Positions 1 through 7,090 of a stretch of DNA of 11,135 nt are shown one piece after another. Numbering within the stretch: position 1 is the first letter of the stretch; each line of letters opens with the position of its first letter. The notes beneath the pieces were generated by a model, which was not told the DNA's origin, made no database searches, and saw nothing but the letters and a program-made list of their open reading frames with translations. This DNA is from an uncultured Porphyromonadaceae bacterium. Lineage in GTDB: Bacteria; Bacteroidota; Bacteroidia; Bacteroidales; Muribaculaceae. A program made the translations under genes and the position numbers. The stretch lies in NCBI GenBank assembly GCA_947175455.1, contig CAMWMW010000010.1, positions 1 to 11,135 of the forward strand, given 5' to 3'.

Positions 1-1544
1 ATGTGAATCCGGTGATTCATGCCGATTATTCCGATCCGGATGTGGTTGCCTCACCTGACGGCAAGACGTTTTATATGACGGCGTCAAGTTTCCAGTGCAC
101 GCCGGGTTTGCCGGTGTTGCGTTCGCATGATCTTGTGAACTGGACTCTGGTCAATCATGCTCTGGATTCGGTTCCTCCGGTTGATTTTTATGGTGCCGGC
201 GTTCCCCGTCACGGAAAAGGAGTCTGGGCTCCATGCATCAAATATCATGACGGAGAGTATTATATCTATTGGGGAGATCCCGATTTCGGCATCTTCATGG
301 TCAAGACCGCCGACCCGGAGGGCAAATGGAGCTGTCCGGTGCTTGTCAGAGCGGGAAAGGGACTGATAGACCCTTCTCCTTTCTGGGATGAAGACGGCAG
401 AGCTTATCTTTCCAACGGATGGGCGGCATCGCGTGCCGGTTTCAACAGTATACTGACCTTGAGCGAGATGACGCCTGACGGCACGGCATTGATTTCAGCG
501 CCGAGAATAATATATGACGGAAACGACGGTGTAAACCACACTGTGGAAGGCACCAAACTCTATAAACGCGACGGATACTATTATCTCTTCGCTCCTGCCG
601 GAGGCGTTGCCGACGGCTGGCAGCTGGTGATGAGATCGAAGAATATCTACGGTCCTTACGAATCGAAAATCGTGATGTCGCAGGGGAAGACGGATATCAA
701 CGGTCCGCATCAGGGCGCATGGGTGCGCAATGCTTCGGGAGAGGACTGGTTCCTGCATTTTCAGGATAAAGGTGCGTTCGGAAGAGTGGTGCACCTCAAT
801 CCGATGAAATGGGTTGCCGGCTGGCCCGTGATAGGAGAGGACAAGGATGGCGACGGCTGCGGAGACCCGGTGAGGAAATACCGTCGTCCGTCGGTTGCCG
901 AGGGGATGCCTGTCTCCGTTGGTCGCGCCGATGATTCCGCCTCGCTTTTCCAGTGGCATTCCAACTATAACGATTTCTACGGTTTCCCGTTGCCCGAAGG
1001 TATGATGAGGCTTTACGGACATACGCTTTCTGAAAACTTCGTGAATTTCTGGGAAGTTCCCAATCTTTGGCTTCAGAAATTCCCTTCCGACAGTTTCACG
1101 TTTACAGCCGATGTCGTTGTCAACGCCAAGGAGAACGCCGATGGCGTAAGCTCGGGAATCATAGTTATGGGATGGGATTATTGCCGTCTGGGTCTTGTGA
1201 AGCGCGGGGAGTCGTTCGTGTTGCAGCTTGTCAGCTGTCAGGATGCCGAACAGGGAGGCATAGAGACAGTGAAAGATGTGGCGGTCATTTCTCCTGACCG
1301 GGTGTATGCCGCCGGACTCCACGCCAATATGGAATGCAGGCTGAATCTGAGGGTCAAAGTTGATAAAAGCGGGATGTGCCGTTTCTCATATGCTCTTGGA
1401 GACGGAAAGTTCACAGACGTTGACGGAGGGTTCAGGGCGCGTGCCGGAAAATGGATAGGAGCCAAGGTGGGATTCTACAGTGTTGCCCCGGCAGGTTGCG
1501 GCGACAGGGGATGGATAGATGTGTGTTCAATAAGCAATAAATAA
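1..1544 (+). CDS. Glycoside hydrolase family 43 enzyme (beta-xylosidase / alpha-L-arabinofuranosidase type), 5' end cut by window edge
   Basis: Secreted or envelope glycosidase that would remove xylose or arabinose units from plant polysaccharide or its oligosaccharides. Residue numbers count from the GTG at 3. The catalytic five-bladed propeller fills about residues 1-300, with the usual GH43 acidic triad visible: D11 in YSDPDVV (general base), D123 in LIDPSPF (pKa modulator) and E182 in VEGTKLY (general acid). W75-A-P and NGPHQG (233-238) are also family-like. Residues from about 310 to 513 look like the C-terminal concanavalin-type beta-sandwich found on many GH43 xylosidases. The frame is open to the left edge and the catalytic domain begins at once, so the GTG at 3 is probably not the real start; a signal peptide is expected upstream. 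The stop is at 1542-1544, 3 nt before the GH88 gene. The family is secure; the exact substrate is not. Confidence 0.9.
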   Translation, partial: VNPVIHADYSDPDVVASPDGKTFYMTASSFQCTPGLPVLRSHDLVNWTLVNHALDSVPPVDFYGAGVPRHGKGVWAPCIKYHDGEYYIYWGDPDFGIFMVKTADPEGKWSCPVLVRAGKGLIDPSPFWDEDGRAYLSNGWAASRAGFNSILTLSEMTPDGTALISAPRIIYDGNDGVNHTVEGTKLYKRDGYYYLFAPAGGVADGWQLVMRSKNIYGPYESKIVMSQGKTDINGPHQGAWVRNASGEDWFLHFQDKGAFGRVVHLNPMKWVAGWPVIGEDKDGDGCGDPVRKYRRPSVAEGMPVSVGRADDSASLFQWHSNYNDFYGFPLPEGMMRLYGHTLSENFVNFWEVPNLWLQKFPSDSFTFTADVVVNAKENADGVSSGIIVMGWDYCRLGLVKRGESFVLQLVSCQDAEQGGIETVKDVAVISPDRVYAAGLHANMECRLNLRVKVDKSGMCRFSYALGDGKFTDVDGGFRARAGKWIGAKVGFYSVAPAGCGDRGWIDVCSISNK

Positions 1545-1547
1545 AAG

Positions 1548-2762
1548 ATGAAAATATACAGTTTGATATTGTTAGCCGGAGTGGTGTTTATGACATGCGG
1601 TCTTGCAGCCTGTACGCAGTCTGCGTCGGCAGAGTCGATGGATGTTGCGGGTGCCCGTGATTATTGTCATTCGAAAGTTGAGAAAACACTTGGCGTGCTC
1701 TCTCGTGACAGCGTCGATTACACGATGATGCCTCGCAACATCGCTGCAGGCGATTCGGTATGGCATTGCCGCAAGGCGACTCCCGACGAGTGGTGTGCAG
1801 GATTCTGGCCCGGAGTCCTGTGGTACGATTATGAATTGTCAGGAGACGAAAAAATCAGAGAGCAGGCTGAACGTTACACCGCTTCTCTGGGTTATCTTTC
1901 GCGCAAACCTGTTTTTGACCACGACCTCGGATTCCTTATATTCTGCAGTTATGGCAACGGATACCGTCTGACGGGGAGGGATGAATATAAAGATGTTATT
2001 CTCGCGTCTGCCGATTCCCTTGCCACACTTTACAATCCGACTGTAGGCACACTGCTGTCATGGCCGCGCAACGTGGAGATGCTTGGCGGGCACAACACTA
2101 TCATGGACAACATGATAAACCTCGAGATGCTTTTTTGGGCGGCGCGCAACGGCGGGGAACACAGACTTTATGACATCGCTGTGAAACATGCCGAGACAAC
2201 GATGAACAACCAGTTCCGTCCCGACGGCACATGTTACCATGTCGCTGTATATGATGCGGAAAAAGGGAATCTCCTGCGTTGCATGACGCATCAGGGTTAT
2301 GCTGACAATTCCACATGGGCACGCGGACAAGCGTGGGCGATATACGGCTATACCATGGTCTACCGCGAGACTAAAGACAAGAGATTTCTTGATTTCGCAC
2401 GCAAGGTGACGGATGCGTATCTTGAGAGACTTCCCGATGATTATGTGCCTTACTGGGATTTTGACGACCCGACGATTCCCGCGGCACCGAGAGATGCCTC
2501 GGCGGCATGCGTGGTTGCATCCGCGCTGCTTGAACTTCAGGGCTATTGCGTGCCGGAAGAGGGGAAACGCTATATGGATATGGCGCGGAAGATGCTCGTT
2601 TCTTTGTCGGGCAAAGAATACAGGTCTGCCGACAGCCGGTGCAGCTTCCTTGACCATTCGGTAGGGCATAAACCCGCCGGCTCGGAGATCGATGCCTCCA
2701 TCATCTACGCCGACTATTATTACATCGAGGCACTCAAACGTCTTAAAGACCTCGAAAGCTGA
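1548..2762 (+). CDS. GH88 family unsaturated glucuronyl hydrolase, lipoprotein
   Basis: Predicted to hydrolyse the 4,5-unsaturated uronic acid left at the non-reducing end of oligosaccharides by polysaccharide lyases. The 404-residue length suits GH88. The N terminus is a lipoprotein signal: a hydrophobic stretch at 4-21 and a lipobox LAAC with C22 as the lipidated cysteine, so it is probably anchored to an envelope membrane. The rest resembles an (alpha/alpha)6 barrel. Likely catalytic aspartates are D126 in FDHDLGF and D187 in IMDNMINL, matching the two-Asp pattern of Bacillus UGL. WCAGFWPG (82-89), STWARGQAWA (255-264) and PRDASAA (314-320) are further family motifs. It starts 3 nt after GH43 without a clear Shine-Dalgarno, which is normal for Bacteroidota, so the two are surely co-transcribed. 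GH105 is related, but the HDLGF and STWARGQAW motifs favour GH88. The uronide substrate (glycosaminoglycan, pectin or arabinogalactan-like) cannot be told. Confidence 0.9.
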   Translation: MKIYSLILLAGVVFMTCGLAACTQSASAESMDVAGARDYCHSKVEKTLGVLSRDSVDYTMMPRNIAAGDSVWHCRKATPDEWCAGFWPGVLWYDYELSGDEKIREQAERYTASLGYLSRKPVFDHDLGFLIFCSYGNGYRLTGRDEYKDVILASADSLATLYNPTVGTLLSWPRNVEMLGGHNTIMDNMINLEMLFWAARNGGEHRLYDIAVKHAETTMNNQFRPDGTCYHVAVYDAEKGNLLRCMTHQGYADNSTWARGQAWAIYGYTMVYRETKDKRFLDFARKVTDAYLERLPDDYVPYWDFDDPTIPAAPRDASAACVVASALLELQGYCVPEEGKRYMDMARKMLVSLSGKEYRSADSRCSFLDHSVGHKPAGSEIDASIIYADYYYIEALKRLKDLES

Positions 2763-2770
2763 CACTCTCT

Positions 2771-2847
2771 TACAGTTGTCTGATTTTACAGTTATCGGAA
2801 ATACAGTTATCAGTAATACAGTTATCGGAAATAATATGTTATCGGTT
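2771..2847. repeat. Degenerate 15-bp tandem repeat, about five units
   Basis: Three adjacent 15-nt units begin at 2787, 2802 and 2817. The first and third are identical (TACAGTTATCGGAAA) and the middle one differs at three bases (TACAGTTATCAGTAA). A weaker unit precedes them at 2771-2786 (TACAGTTGTCTGATTT) and another follows at 2832-2847 (TAATATGTTATCGGTT). The array begins 8 nt after the GH88 stop codon, in a non-coding gap between convergent genes. The function is unknown. It could be a slipped-strand expansion or a remnant of protein-binding sites. Confidence 0.8.
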
Positions 2848-2899
2848 CTCCGAAAATGAAGGCGGGGCAATCAGCCGTTCATCGTATACGGAGACACAC

Positions 2900-2937
2900 A
2901 GTAAGGGCAGATGCCGGCAACGTAATCTGCCCTGACT
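2900..2937. terminator. Hairpin between convergent genes, likely bidirectional terminator
   Basis: AGGGCAGAT (2904-2912) and ATCTGCCCT (2925-2933) are perfect inverted repeats around a 12-nt loop. Past a single A/G mismatch (2903/2934) the pairing continues for 3 bp, giving a 13-position stem over 2900-2937. It starts 2 nt beyond the stop codon of the minus-strand permease and about 140 nt after the plus-strand GH88 stop. Neither side has a strong run of T, so it is not a textbook intrinsic terminator. It may instead protect 3' ends or need a factor. Confidence 0.6.
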
Positions 2938-2939
2938 GC

Positions 2940-4181
2940 TTATTCATAGCGCATTGTTTCGGCGGGGGAGATTTTTGCCGCGAAGCAGGAGGGGAGGATG
3001 AGGCAGAGGTAGATGACAATGACCGTGGCTGCGTTCAAGATGAGAATCGCCTGCCAGCTGATTTCAACGGGTACGAAATCGATGTAGTATGAATCAGGGT
3101 CGAGAGGGAGAAAATGCCATCTGTCTTGTGCCCAGAGCAACGCCAGCATAAGGGCGTTGCCGATTACAATCCCGGTCAAGGCTATGCGTATCGCCATGTA
3201 TATGAATATACTTCTTACTTTTTTTACGGTTGCCCCGAGCGTGCGTATCAGTCCGATGAAACTCTTCTTGTCGAGGATGATGATGAGCATTCCGGATATG
3301 AGTGTGGCACATGCCACGATTGTCATCAACACCAGAATCACGATGACATTCGTGTCAAGCAGCGAGAGCCATCTTAAATATCCGGCTCCCTGGTTGAGCG
3401 CATTGTCCACGCGGTAGTATTTATACACAAGCCCTGATGCGAGAGCCTCGTTCAAAACAGCGGCGAGATGCTCCGCGTTTTCCTGAAGATTGTCGAAATC
3501 ATCGGTAGTTATCGAAACCGAAGTGCCTTGTGTTCCGGATACATCGCCGAGATTCTGAATCAGCGGGAGGTTGCCGTAGACGAAAACATTGTCGTATGTG
3601 TCGAAATGAGAATTGTATATGGCTGCGATCTCAAGTCGGCGTACCCTGATCGAGCCTGACATGAAATAGGTGTCGATCTTGTCTCCCGCCTTAAGTCGCA
3701 ACTGGTCGGCGGCTTTCCGGGATATCACTATCTTCATGTCGTTTCCCTCTTTGGAAAAGTCCGGCAGACTTCCCTCCTCTATGTTTGACGAAAGGAATTT
3801 CCGGAGTGCCTCTCCTTCCATGCTTTTGAGATATATGCCCTTGAAATCGTCAGCTGTCTTGAGGATTGCCGGAATCGATGCCTCCAGTGAATAGCTCTTG
3901 ATAAAATCCTGCGAATCGAGGAGTGCACGCAGGGTTGGGGTGAGTGTTATAAGATTCGAGTCTTCCGGACCTGCGGGCACGGCATACAGGGTGATGTGTG
4001 AGTTAAACCCTATTACCTTGTCGCGGATTTCCCGCTTGAATCCCAATACAATGGCAATGGCGGCGAGCATCACCGCCACAGAAAGCGCCACGGCGGTGAT
4101 TGCCACACGTATTGCGGGAGAACTGTGTTTCCCTCCTGAAGCAAGAGAGAGTCTTTTTGCAAGATACAAGGGATAACTCAT
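2940..4181 (-). CDS. FtsX-like ABC transporter permease, LolC/LolE family
   Basis: Inner-membrane permease of the type that extracts lipoproteins from the inner membrane for delivery to the outer membrane. With the start at 4181 the protein has 413 residues. The layout is the classic one: TM1 at about 24-47, a large periplasmic MacB-like domain at about 50-275, then TM2 (277-303), TM3 (325-351) and TM4 (378-400). The cytoplasmic loop after TM2 holds a family-typical coupling stretch, KKSFIGLIRTLGA (305-317), and the C terminus ends ISPAETMRYE. An ATG 60 nt upstream is in frame, but it lies inside the porin gene and would add an unrelated 20 residues; MSYPLYLAKR is the expected family start. 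The gene begins 5 nt after the porin stop. No ATPase (LolD-like) gene is in the window, so the partner must be elsewhere. The family is secure; lipoprotein release is inferred from the family. Confidence 0.88.
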   Translation of the reverse strand: MSYPLYLAKRLSLASGGKHSSPAIRVAITAVALSVAVMLAAIAIVLGFKREIRDKVIGFNSHITLYAVPAGPEDSNLITLTPTLRALLDSQDFIKSYSLEASIPAILKTADDFKGIYLKSMEGEALRKFLSSNIEEGSLPDFSKEGNDMKIVISRKAADQLRLKAGDKIDTYFMSGSIRVRRLEIAAIYNSHFDTYDNVFVYGNLPLIQNLGDVSGTQGTSVSITTDDFDNLQENAEHLAAVLNEALASGLVYKYYRVDNALNQGAGYLRWLSLLDTNVIVILVLMTIVACATLISGMLIIILDKKSFIGLIRTLGATVKKVRSIFIYMAIRIALTGIVIGNALMLALLWAQDRWHFLPLDPDSYYIDFVPVEISWQAILILNAATVIVIYLCLILPSCFAAKISPAETMRYE

Positions 4182-4186
4182 GGCTC

Positions 4187-5359
4187 TCAGAACACAAACT
4201 GCAGGCGCGCCTGGATTATATTTACACCACGTCGCTCGCATACTGACGAATTGCGCACGTCAGTGTAGGAGTAACGCAGGCGGGCGATCATATATTTATT
4301 GATGTAATAGTTCAAGGTCAGGTTCCAGTCGTTGGAAATACCGCCGTCGATTCCCGCGGCTTGACTGTCGGCATTCGTATAGTCATATCCGGCGACAAGC
4401 TCCAGAGTCTTCGGCGACGGGAGAGCAAGAGCGCCTTCCGCTTCTGAGTATCTGTATTTGCTGTCGCCGAAAAGGAGACATCTCACCATGCCGAAAGTGC
4501 CGACGGCGTGATATGAAGGGATGCCGCTGTGTCTGGGCACTTTCATGTAATAGAACTGCGATTCGAGTGCGAACCGGTCTTTGGAAAGAGTCAGTTCAGG
4601 AGATAGTTTCCAGTCTCCCACCGCATCGGTCACGTCCGCCTCCAGCATTGCCACCTTGCTGACCGTAGTGGGGAAAGACGCCGAGAATGTGCGGAATCCG
4701 GCTGAAGCCTCCTCATCGCCCGCATCGTTGATCAGACGGGTGTGTGATGCAGTCTCGTAAGACACCGATCCTCCGACATGTAGTATGGAGCCGGGTTCGG
4801 TGTACGGATGCCACACGCCGCGCACCGCGCCGCCGACACTTACCTTCCCCTGCTCCGTGGCGTTGAGAGTCAGCGAACGACCGCCGACAAAAGCTGTAGC
4901 GCTCAGGAAATAAGAAGGATTGTAGCGGGTGTAGCCGAAACCGATCTTACGTGTCATCGTGCGGAAGAACGATTCCGAGATCTGCGGAAGCATACCCGGC
5001 TTGTATGATGCCGAGCCACCGCCGCGTATGCCGAACTGAGGAATGAAATATCCGAGACGCAGGTAATCCTTCTCGCCGAGACCGCGCTGGATATACACAT
5101 CCTTCATCCCTATTTTTCCATAGGAGTATCCTATCTCCACGCGAGCCATCCATTTCTGGTATTGCGCCCTTACTCCCGCCCTGATTTCCGGCAGAGCCGC
5201 GCCGTCGCTGAAACCGTCTTTCGAAGGAAGGTACAACGCGCCGTCAACGTGTATGCGCCCTATCGGCGTTACGGTGATCTTGTCCTGCGCCGAGGCGGAG
5301 AATAGCGGAGAAACAGACGAAAGCAACAACAAGTATGCTAATTTGTGTGATTTTTTCAT
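4187..5359 (-). CDS. Outer-membrane beta-barrel porin, phosphate-selective porin O/P-like
   Basis: Predicted outer-membrane channel of 390 residues. The N terminus is a Sec signal peptide: MKKSHK, a Leu-rich core, and a likely cleavage after SASA (21-24) before QDK. The mature part is full of alternating amphipathic strands with aromatic girdle residues, and it ends LQFVF with a terminal Phe, the usual signal for BAM insertion. The region around residues 100-140 (RLGYFIPQFG, then SESFFRTMTRKIGFGY) resembles Porin_O/P proteins, where a strand leads into a constriction loop. An in-frame ATG at 5404 would put 15 non-signal residues ahead of the signal peptide, so 5359 is preferred. It is the first gene of a unit with the permease and is transcribed away from gcvT. 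The substrate is unknown; phosphate selectivity should not be assumed in Bacteroidota. Confidence 0.75.
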   Translation of the reverse strand: MKKSHKLAYLLLLSSVSPLFSASAQDKITVTPIGRIHVDGALYLPSKDGFSDGAALPEIRAGVRAQYQKWMARVEIGYSYGKIGMKDVYIQRGLGEKDYLRLGYFIPQFGIRGGGSASYKPGMLPQISESFFRTMTRKIGFGYTRYNPSYFLSATAFVGGRSLTLNATEQGKVSVGGAVRGVWHPYTEPGSILHVGGSVSYETASHTRLINDAGDEEASAGFRTFSASFPTTVSKVAMLEADVTDAVGDWKLSPELTLSKDRFALESQFYYMKVPRHSGIPSYHAVGTFGMVRCLLFGDSKYRYSEAEGALALPSPKTLELVAGYDYTNADSQAAGIDGGISNDWNLTLNYYINKYMIARLRYSYTDVRNSSVCERRGVNIIQARLQFVF

Positions 5360-5378
5360 TGCTGAACTACATATTAGT

Positions 5379-5399
5379 GCATCTGCATTCTGCAGACGC
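5379..5399 (-). other. Small hairpin in the porin 5' leader
   Basis: TCTGCA (5382-5387) and TGCAGA (5391-5396) form a perfect 6-bp inverted repeat with a 3-nt loop. Beyond one A/C mismatch the stem gains 2 more base pairs. It lies 20 nt upstream of the porin start codon and inside the predicted leader RNA. It could affect translation or stability, or be chance. Confidence 0.4.
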
Positions 5400-5435
5400 G
5401 TCACAGGTGTTTTTAAACAGTTTTATAAATTGCGA

Positions 5436-5472
5436 CAAAGTTAAGAAAAAATTTGGAGGTAAATTCAACAAA
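5436..5472 (-). promoter_or_regulatory. Candidate Bacteroidota-type promoter for the porin-permease unit
   Basis: Read on the minus strand, TAACTTTG (5443-5436) fits the Bacteroidota -7 consensus TAnnTTTG. Candidate -33 elements upstream are TTG at 5468-5466 (22-nt spacer) or TTTG at 5472-5469 (25-nt spacer), both slightly longer than the usual 19-21. Transcription would begin near 5430, giving a leader of about 70 nt. The -7 match is good and the -33 is uncertain. Confidence 0.4.
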
Positions 5473-5483
5473 TAGTAAATTTG
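5452..5483 (+). promoter_or_regulatory. Bacteroidota-type promoter for the gcv operon
   Basis: TTTG at 5452-5455 and TAAATTTG at 5476-5483 match the -33 (TTTG) and -7 (TAnnTTTG) elements described for Bacteroides, with a 20-nt spacer. Transcription should start about 5-8 nt downstream, near 5490, leaving a leader of about 90 nt. I saw no glycine riboswitch in that leader. The A/T-rich bases before the gcvT ATG carry no Shine-Dalgarno, as is normal in this phylum. Confidence 0.62.
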
Positions 5484-5577
5484 CAGGTGAACTTCTCCAA
5501 ACTTATCATTTTCTTAACAAAACGGTATGGTCCGGCTGAAGTGAAAACAAGGAATACTAACTTAAAGCTAAATACAC

Positions 5578-6672
5578 ATGGAACAAGAGTGTCAGAAGAC
5601 GTGTCTGCATGACCGTCACGTTGCCTTGGGGGCATTGATGTCGCCCTTCGCCGGGTTCGATATGCCCATCCAGTATGCGGGCATCACCGAAGAGCATAAC
5701 GCAGTGCGCCGGCACGTGGGAGTTTTCGACGTGAGCCATATGGGAGAGGTGCGCGTAAGCGGTCCCGACGCATATGGATTCGTCAGCCATATTTTTGTCA
5801 ACGATGTGACCGGCGCTCCCGACGGTCAGATTTTCTACGGCATGATGTGCTATGAAAACGGCGGCACTGTCGATGACCTTCTGGTTTATAAGGTTAACGA
5901 CGAGGAATATTTCCTCGTGATCAACGCCTCCAACATAGACAAGGATGTCGCCTGGATTCTTCAGAACGCCGAGGGATTCGATGTCAGAATCGAGGACCAG
6001 AGTCCTTATTACGGAGAAGTGGCGGTGCAGGGCCCCGAGGCTGAGGCAGCCATGGAGGAAATTCTCGGCATTCCTGTAAAAGATATCGCATTCTATAATT
6101 TCAAGACAATGAATGTGGACGGCGAAGAGATCATCGTGAGCCGCACCGGATATACCGGAGAGGATGGCTTCGAGGTCTATGGCAGCCATGACTTCACCCG
6201 CAAGGTCTGGGACAAACTCATGAAAGGAGGCGTGCAGCCTTGCGGACTGGGATGTCGCGACACCCTTCGTTTCGAGGTGGGTCTTCCCCTTTATGGCGAC
6301 GAACTGAGCGCGGACATCACTCCGATCGAGGCAAGTCTCAGCATGTTCGTGAAACTCGACAAACCTGAATTTATAGGGAAGGAAGCACTCGCGGCTCAGA
6401 AAGCAGAGGGGGTGAAACGTCGCATCGTGGGTCTTGAACTTGAGGGCAACGCGATTCCGCGTCACGGATATCCTGTGGAGGTAAACGGCGAACAAGTAGG
6501 AGAGATCACCACCGGTTACCGCTCCATCTCCACCGGCAAAAGCGTGGCTATGGCAATGATCAACAAACCCTACGACAAGCTGGGAACGGAAGTGGAGGTC
6601 AGAATCCGCAAAAAGACTTTCCCCGCAAAAGTGGTCAAGAAACGCTTTTACGACAAAAACTATAAGAAATAA
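5578..6672 (+). CDS. gcvT: Glycine cleavage system T protein (aminomethyltransferase)
   Basis: Takes the aminomethyl group from the lipoyl arm of GcvH, releases ammonia and transfers the C1 unit to tetrahydrofolate, forming 5,10-methylenetetrahydrofolate. At 364 residues it is of normal length. The start matches the family (HVALGALMSPFAGFDMPIQY at 14-33). The conserved acidic site is at D99-D100 in GGTVDDLLVY, where the functional Asp of the folate site lies. SRTGYTGEDGFEVY (188-201) and RDTLRFEVGLPLYG (227-240) are further signatures. The usual GLGARD reads GLGCRD here, with C226 in place of Ala, a minor change next to the conserved Arg. It is first in the operon, after a good promoter, and is followed 34 nt later by gcvH. 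Confidence 0.97.
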   Translation: MEQECQKTCLHDRHVALGALMSPFAGFDMPIQYAGITEEHNAVRRHVGVFDVSHMGEVRVSGPDAYGFVSHIFVNDVTGAPDGQIFYGMMCYENGGTVDDLLVYKVNDEEYFLVINASNIDKDVAWILQNAEGFDVRIEDQSPYYGEVAVQGPEAEAAMEEILGIPVKDIAFYNFKTMNVDGEEIIVSRTGYTGEDGFEVYGSHDFTRKVWDKLMKGGVQPCGLGCRDTLRFEVGLPLYGDELSADITPIEASLSMFVKLDKPEFIGKEALAAQKAEGVKRRIVGLELEGNAIPRHGYPVEVNGEQVGEITTGYRSISTGKSVAMAMINKPYDKLGTEVEVRIRKKTFPAKVVKKRFYDKNYKK

Positions 6673-6706
6673 TCAACATTAATCAGAAATTATAAGAATT
6701 AAAGAT

Positions 6707-7090
6707 ATGAGCAAAGTAATTGAAGGTCTGCTTTACGCAGAATCACACGAGTGGGTAAAGATCGAAGGTGACATCGCCACAATCGGTATCAGCGACTATG
6801 CGCAGCATGCGCTCGGCAACATCGTATATGTAGACATGCCCGAGGTCGGAGACGAAGTGACGGCAGGTGAGGATTTCGGCGCCGTGGAGTCTGTAAAGGC
6901 AGCCAGCGACCTTATCAGTCCTGTGTCGGGCGAGGTTGTGGAGATCAACGAGGAACTCGAAGACGCTCCCGAGGCTATCAATGCCGACGCTTTCGCAAAC
7001 TGGATTATCAAAGTGAAGATTTCCGATCCTTCGGAGGCAGAGAATCTTCTTGATGCAGCCGCTTACGCAAAACTTTGTGAAAATGAGTAA
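6707..7090 (+). CDS. gcvH: Glycine cleavage system H protein (lipoyl carrier)
   Basis: Small carrier whose lipoyl arm visits the P, T and L proteins in turn. The 127-residue length is typical. The lipoylated lysine is K64 in the motif ESVKAASDL (61-69), and the following SPVSGEVVEIN completes the lipoyl-domain hairpin. YVDMPEVGDEV (41-51) is also a family signature. There is no sign of loss of function. Its last 8 nt overlap the start of gcvPA, which suggests coupled translation. The 34-nt gap after gcvT is A/T-rich and holds no recognisable promoter, so it should share the gcvT transcript. Confidence 0.98.
   Translation: MSKVIEGLLYAESHEWVKIEGDIATIGISDYAQHALGNIVYVDMPEVGDEVTAGEDFGAVESVKAASDLISPVSGEVVEINEELEDAPEAINADAFANWIIKVKISDPSEAENLLDAAAYAKLCENE

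Noticed and set aside
495..1322. 275-residue open frame on the minus strand inside GH43.
   Set aside because: It is a shadow of the GH43 gene: no start context, no domain, His/Arg-rich composition typical of antisense translation.
2058..2870. 270-residue open frame on the minus strand opposite GH88, running into the intergenic repeat.
   Set aside because: It starts in the repeat region and otherwise mirrors the GH88 gene. No domain is visible.
5484..5577. Possible glycine riboswitch in the gcvT leader.
   Set aside because: The leader is A/T-rich and too short for a tandem aptamer, and I saw none of the conserved glycine-aptamer core or paired stems.
5557..6495. 312-residue open frame on the minus strand opposite gcvT.
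   Set aside because: The sense strand clearly encodes GcvT with its full motif set, and the antisense product resembles nothing.
7050..7082. Upstream in-frame ATG for gcvPA.
   Set aside because: It would translate the end of gcvH in another frame and add residues not seen in the family. The ATG at 7083 gives the standard N terminus.
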